From contig JBOGXF010000145.1 of assembly GCA_050694275.1 (NCBI GenBank), positions 1-5,058 of the forward strand: a DNA stretch of 5,058 bases. The letters run 5' to 3'. A model generated the notes under the pieces. It did not search any database, was not told the origin of the DNA, and saw nothing but the letters and a program-made list of their open reading frames with translations. The stretch comes from JBOGXF01 sp050694275. Lineage in GTDB: Bacteria; Actinomycetota; CADDZG01; WHSQ01. Position 1 is the stretch's first letter; every line of letters begins with the position of its first letter. The position numbers and the translations under genes were made by a program. This document shows positions 4,938-5,058 of this stretch, piece after piece.

Positions 4938-5058
4938 TGCTCTGGGTCAGAAGTTCGGCAACGTATTTTCATCCGTCAGGCTGCTGGTTCGAGGGCTTCC
5001 TTCTCGGCAATGCGCTGCATGAGCTCTGCGAGGTCCTTGCGAGTGAACTTCCACTCGA
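4936..5058 (-). mobile_element. probable end of an IS630-like insertion sequence (partial)
   Basis: The sequence from the epimerase stop to the window end looks like the terminus of an insertion sequence. A transposase-like C-terminus ends at 4976, leaving only about 40 bases to a TA dinucleotide at 4935-4936; IS630/Tc1-type elements insert at TA and have short ends. The candidate terminal repeat (GTGCTCTGGGTCAGAAGTTC, from 4937) cannot be confirmed because the other end is outside the window. Confidence 0.42.
4976..5058 (-). CDS. transposase C-terminus, probable IS630 family (partial, runs off window)
   Basis: Reading leftward from the window edge, an open frame of 26 codons ends with TGA at 4978-4976. 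It reads EWKFTRKDLAELMQRIAE and then a short acidic/Ala tail. The WKFTR-x-DL-x-x-LM pattern resembles the C-terminal helix of IS630-family transposases, which act on DNA with a DDE catalytic core; that core would lie outside the window. The frame is too short to prove the family and is absent from a length-filtered gene list. Base composition here is slightly less GC-rich than the epimerase, in keeping with a mobile element. Alternative: the end of an unrelated gene. Confidence 0.5.
   Translation of the reverse strand, partial: EWKFTRKDLAELMQRIAEKEALEPAA

Overview
The window is GC-rich, densely packed bacterial DNA. It most likely comes from an actinobacterium or a metagenomic relative. This rests on the GC content, the GTG starts, TANNNT-type -10 boxes placed just before start codons (leaderless-type genes), and a small coiled-coil/membrane protein of a kind I associate with Actinobacteria. 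It reads as an accessory region: two different toxin-antitoxin (TA) modules, a gene remnant and the end of a probable insertion sequence lie within 5 kb.

Layout. (1) 5-307 (+): a 100-aa protein with a coiled coil and a C-terminal membrane helix. (2) 308-486: intergenic, no gene seen. (3) 487-1118 (-): a vapB-vapC module with a GTGA start/stop overlap. It is preceded by a perfect 8-bp inverted repeat that overlaps a consensus -10 box, placed so that the mRNA would be leaderless. (4) 1187-2236 (-): a sialidase-like Asp-box (BNR) protein whose 5' part is missing; the frame is cut by a stop inside the first visible Asp-box region. (5) 2263-3460 (+): an mntA-hepT (MNT/HEPN) module. Its MntA-like antitoxin is unusually long: an N-terminal winged helix, a middle domain, a linker resembling an AT-hook, then the nucleotidyltransferase domain. 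(6) 3457-3921 (-): a membrane-anchored or exported cupredoxin-like protein, convergent with hepT. The two genes share one CTAG, which gives both stop codons. (7) 4008-4937 (+): an extended-SDR nucleotide-sugar 4-epimerase of the GalE/WbpP type. (8) 4976-5058 (-): the C-terminal end of a probable IS630-family transposase running off the window. The element's edge may lie at the TA of the epimerase stop codon.

How the genes fit together. VapB/VapC and MntA/HepT are each self-contained antitoxin-toxin pairs, and they flank the sialidase remnant on either side. The epimerase probably feeds surface-polysaccharide synthesis and the cupredoxin-like protein is extracytoplasmic; no shared pathway links them. 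The most notable points are the DNA-binding fusion on the MNT antitoxin, the leaderless promoter geometry seen at both TA modules, the Phe in place of a copper-ligand His in the cupredoxin, and the truncated sialidase between two TA modules. I see no CRISPR array, tRNA or rRNA.
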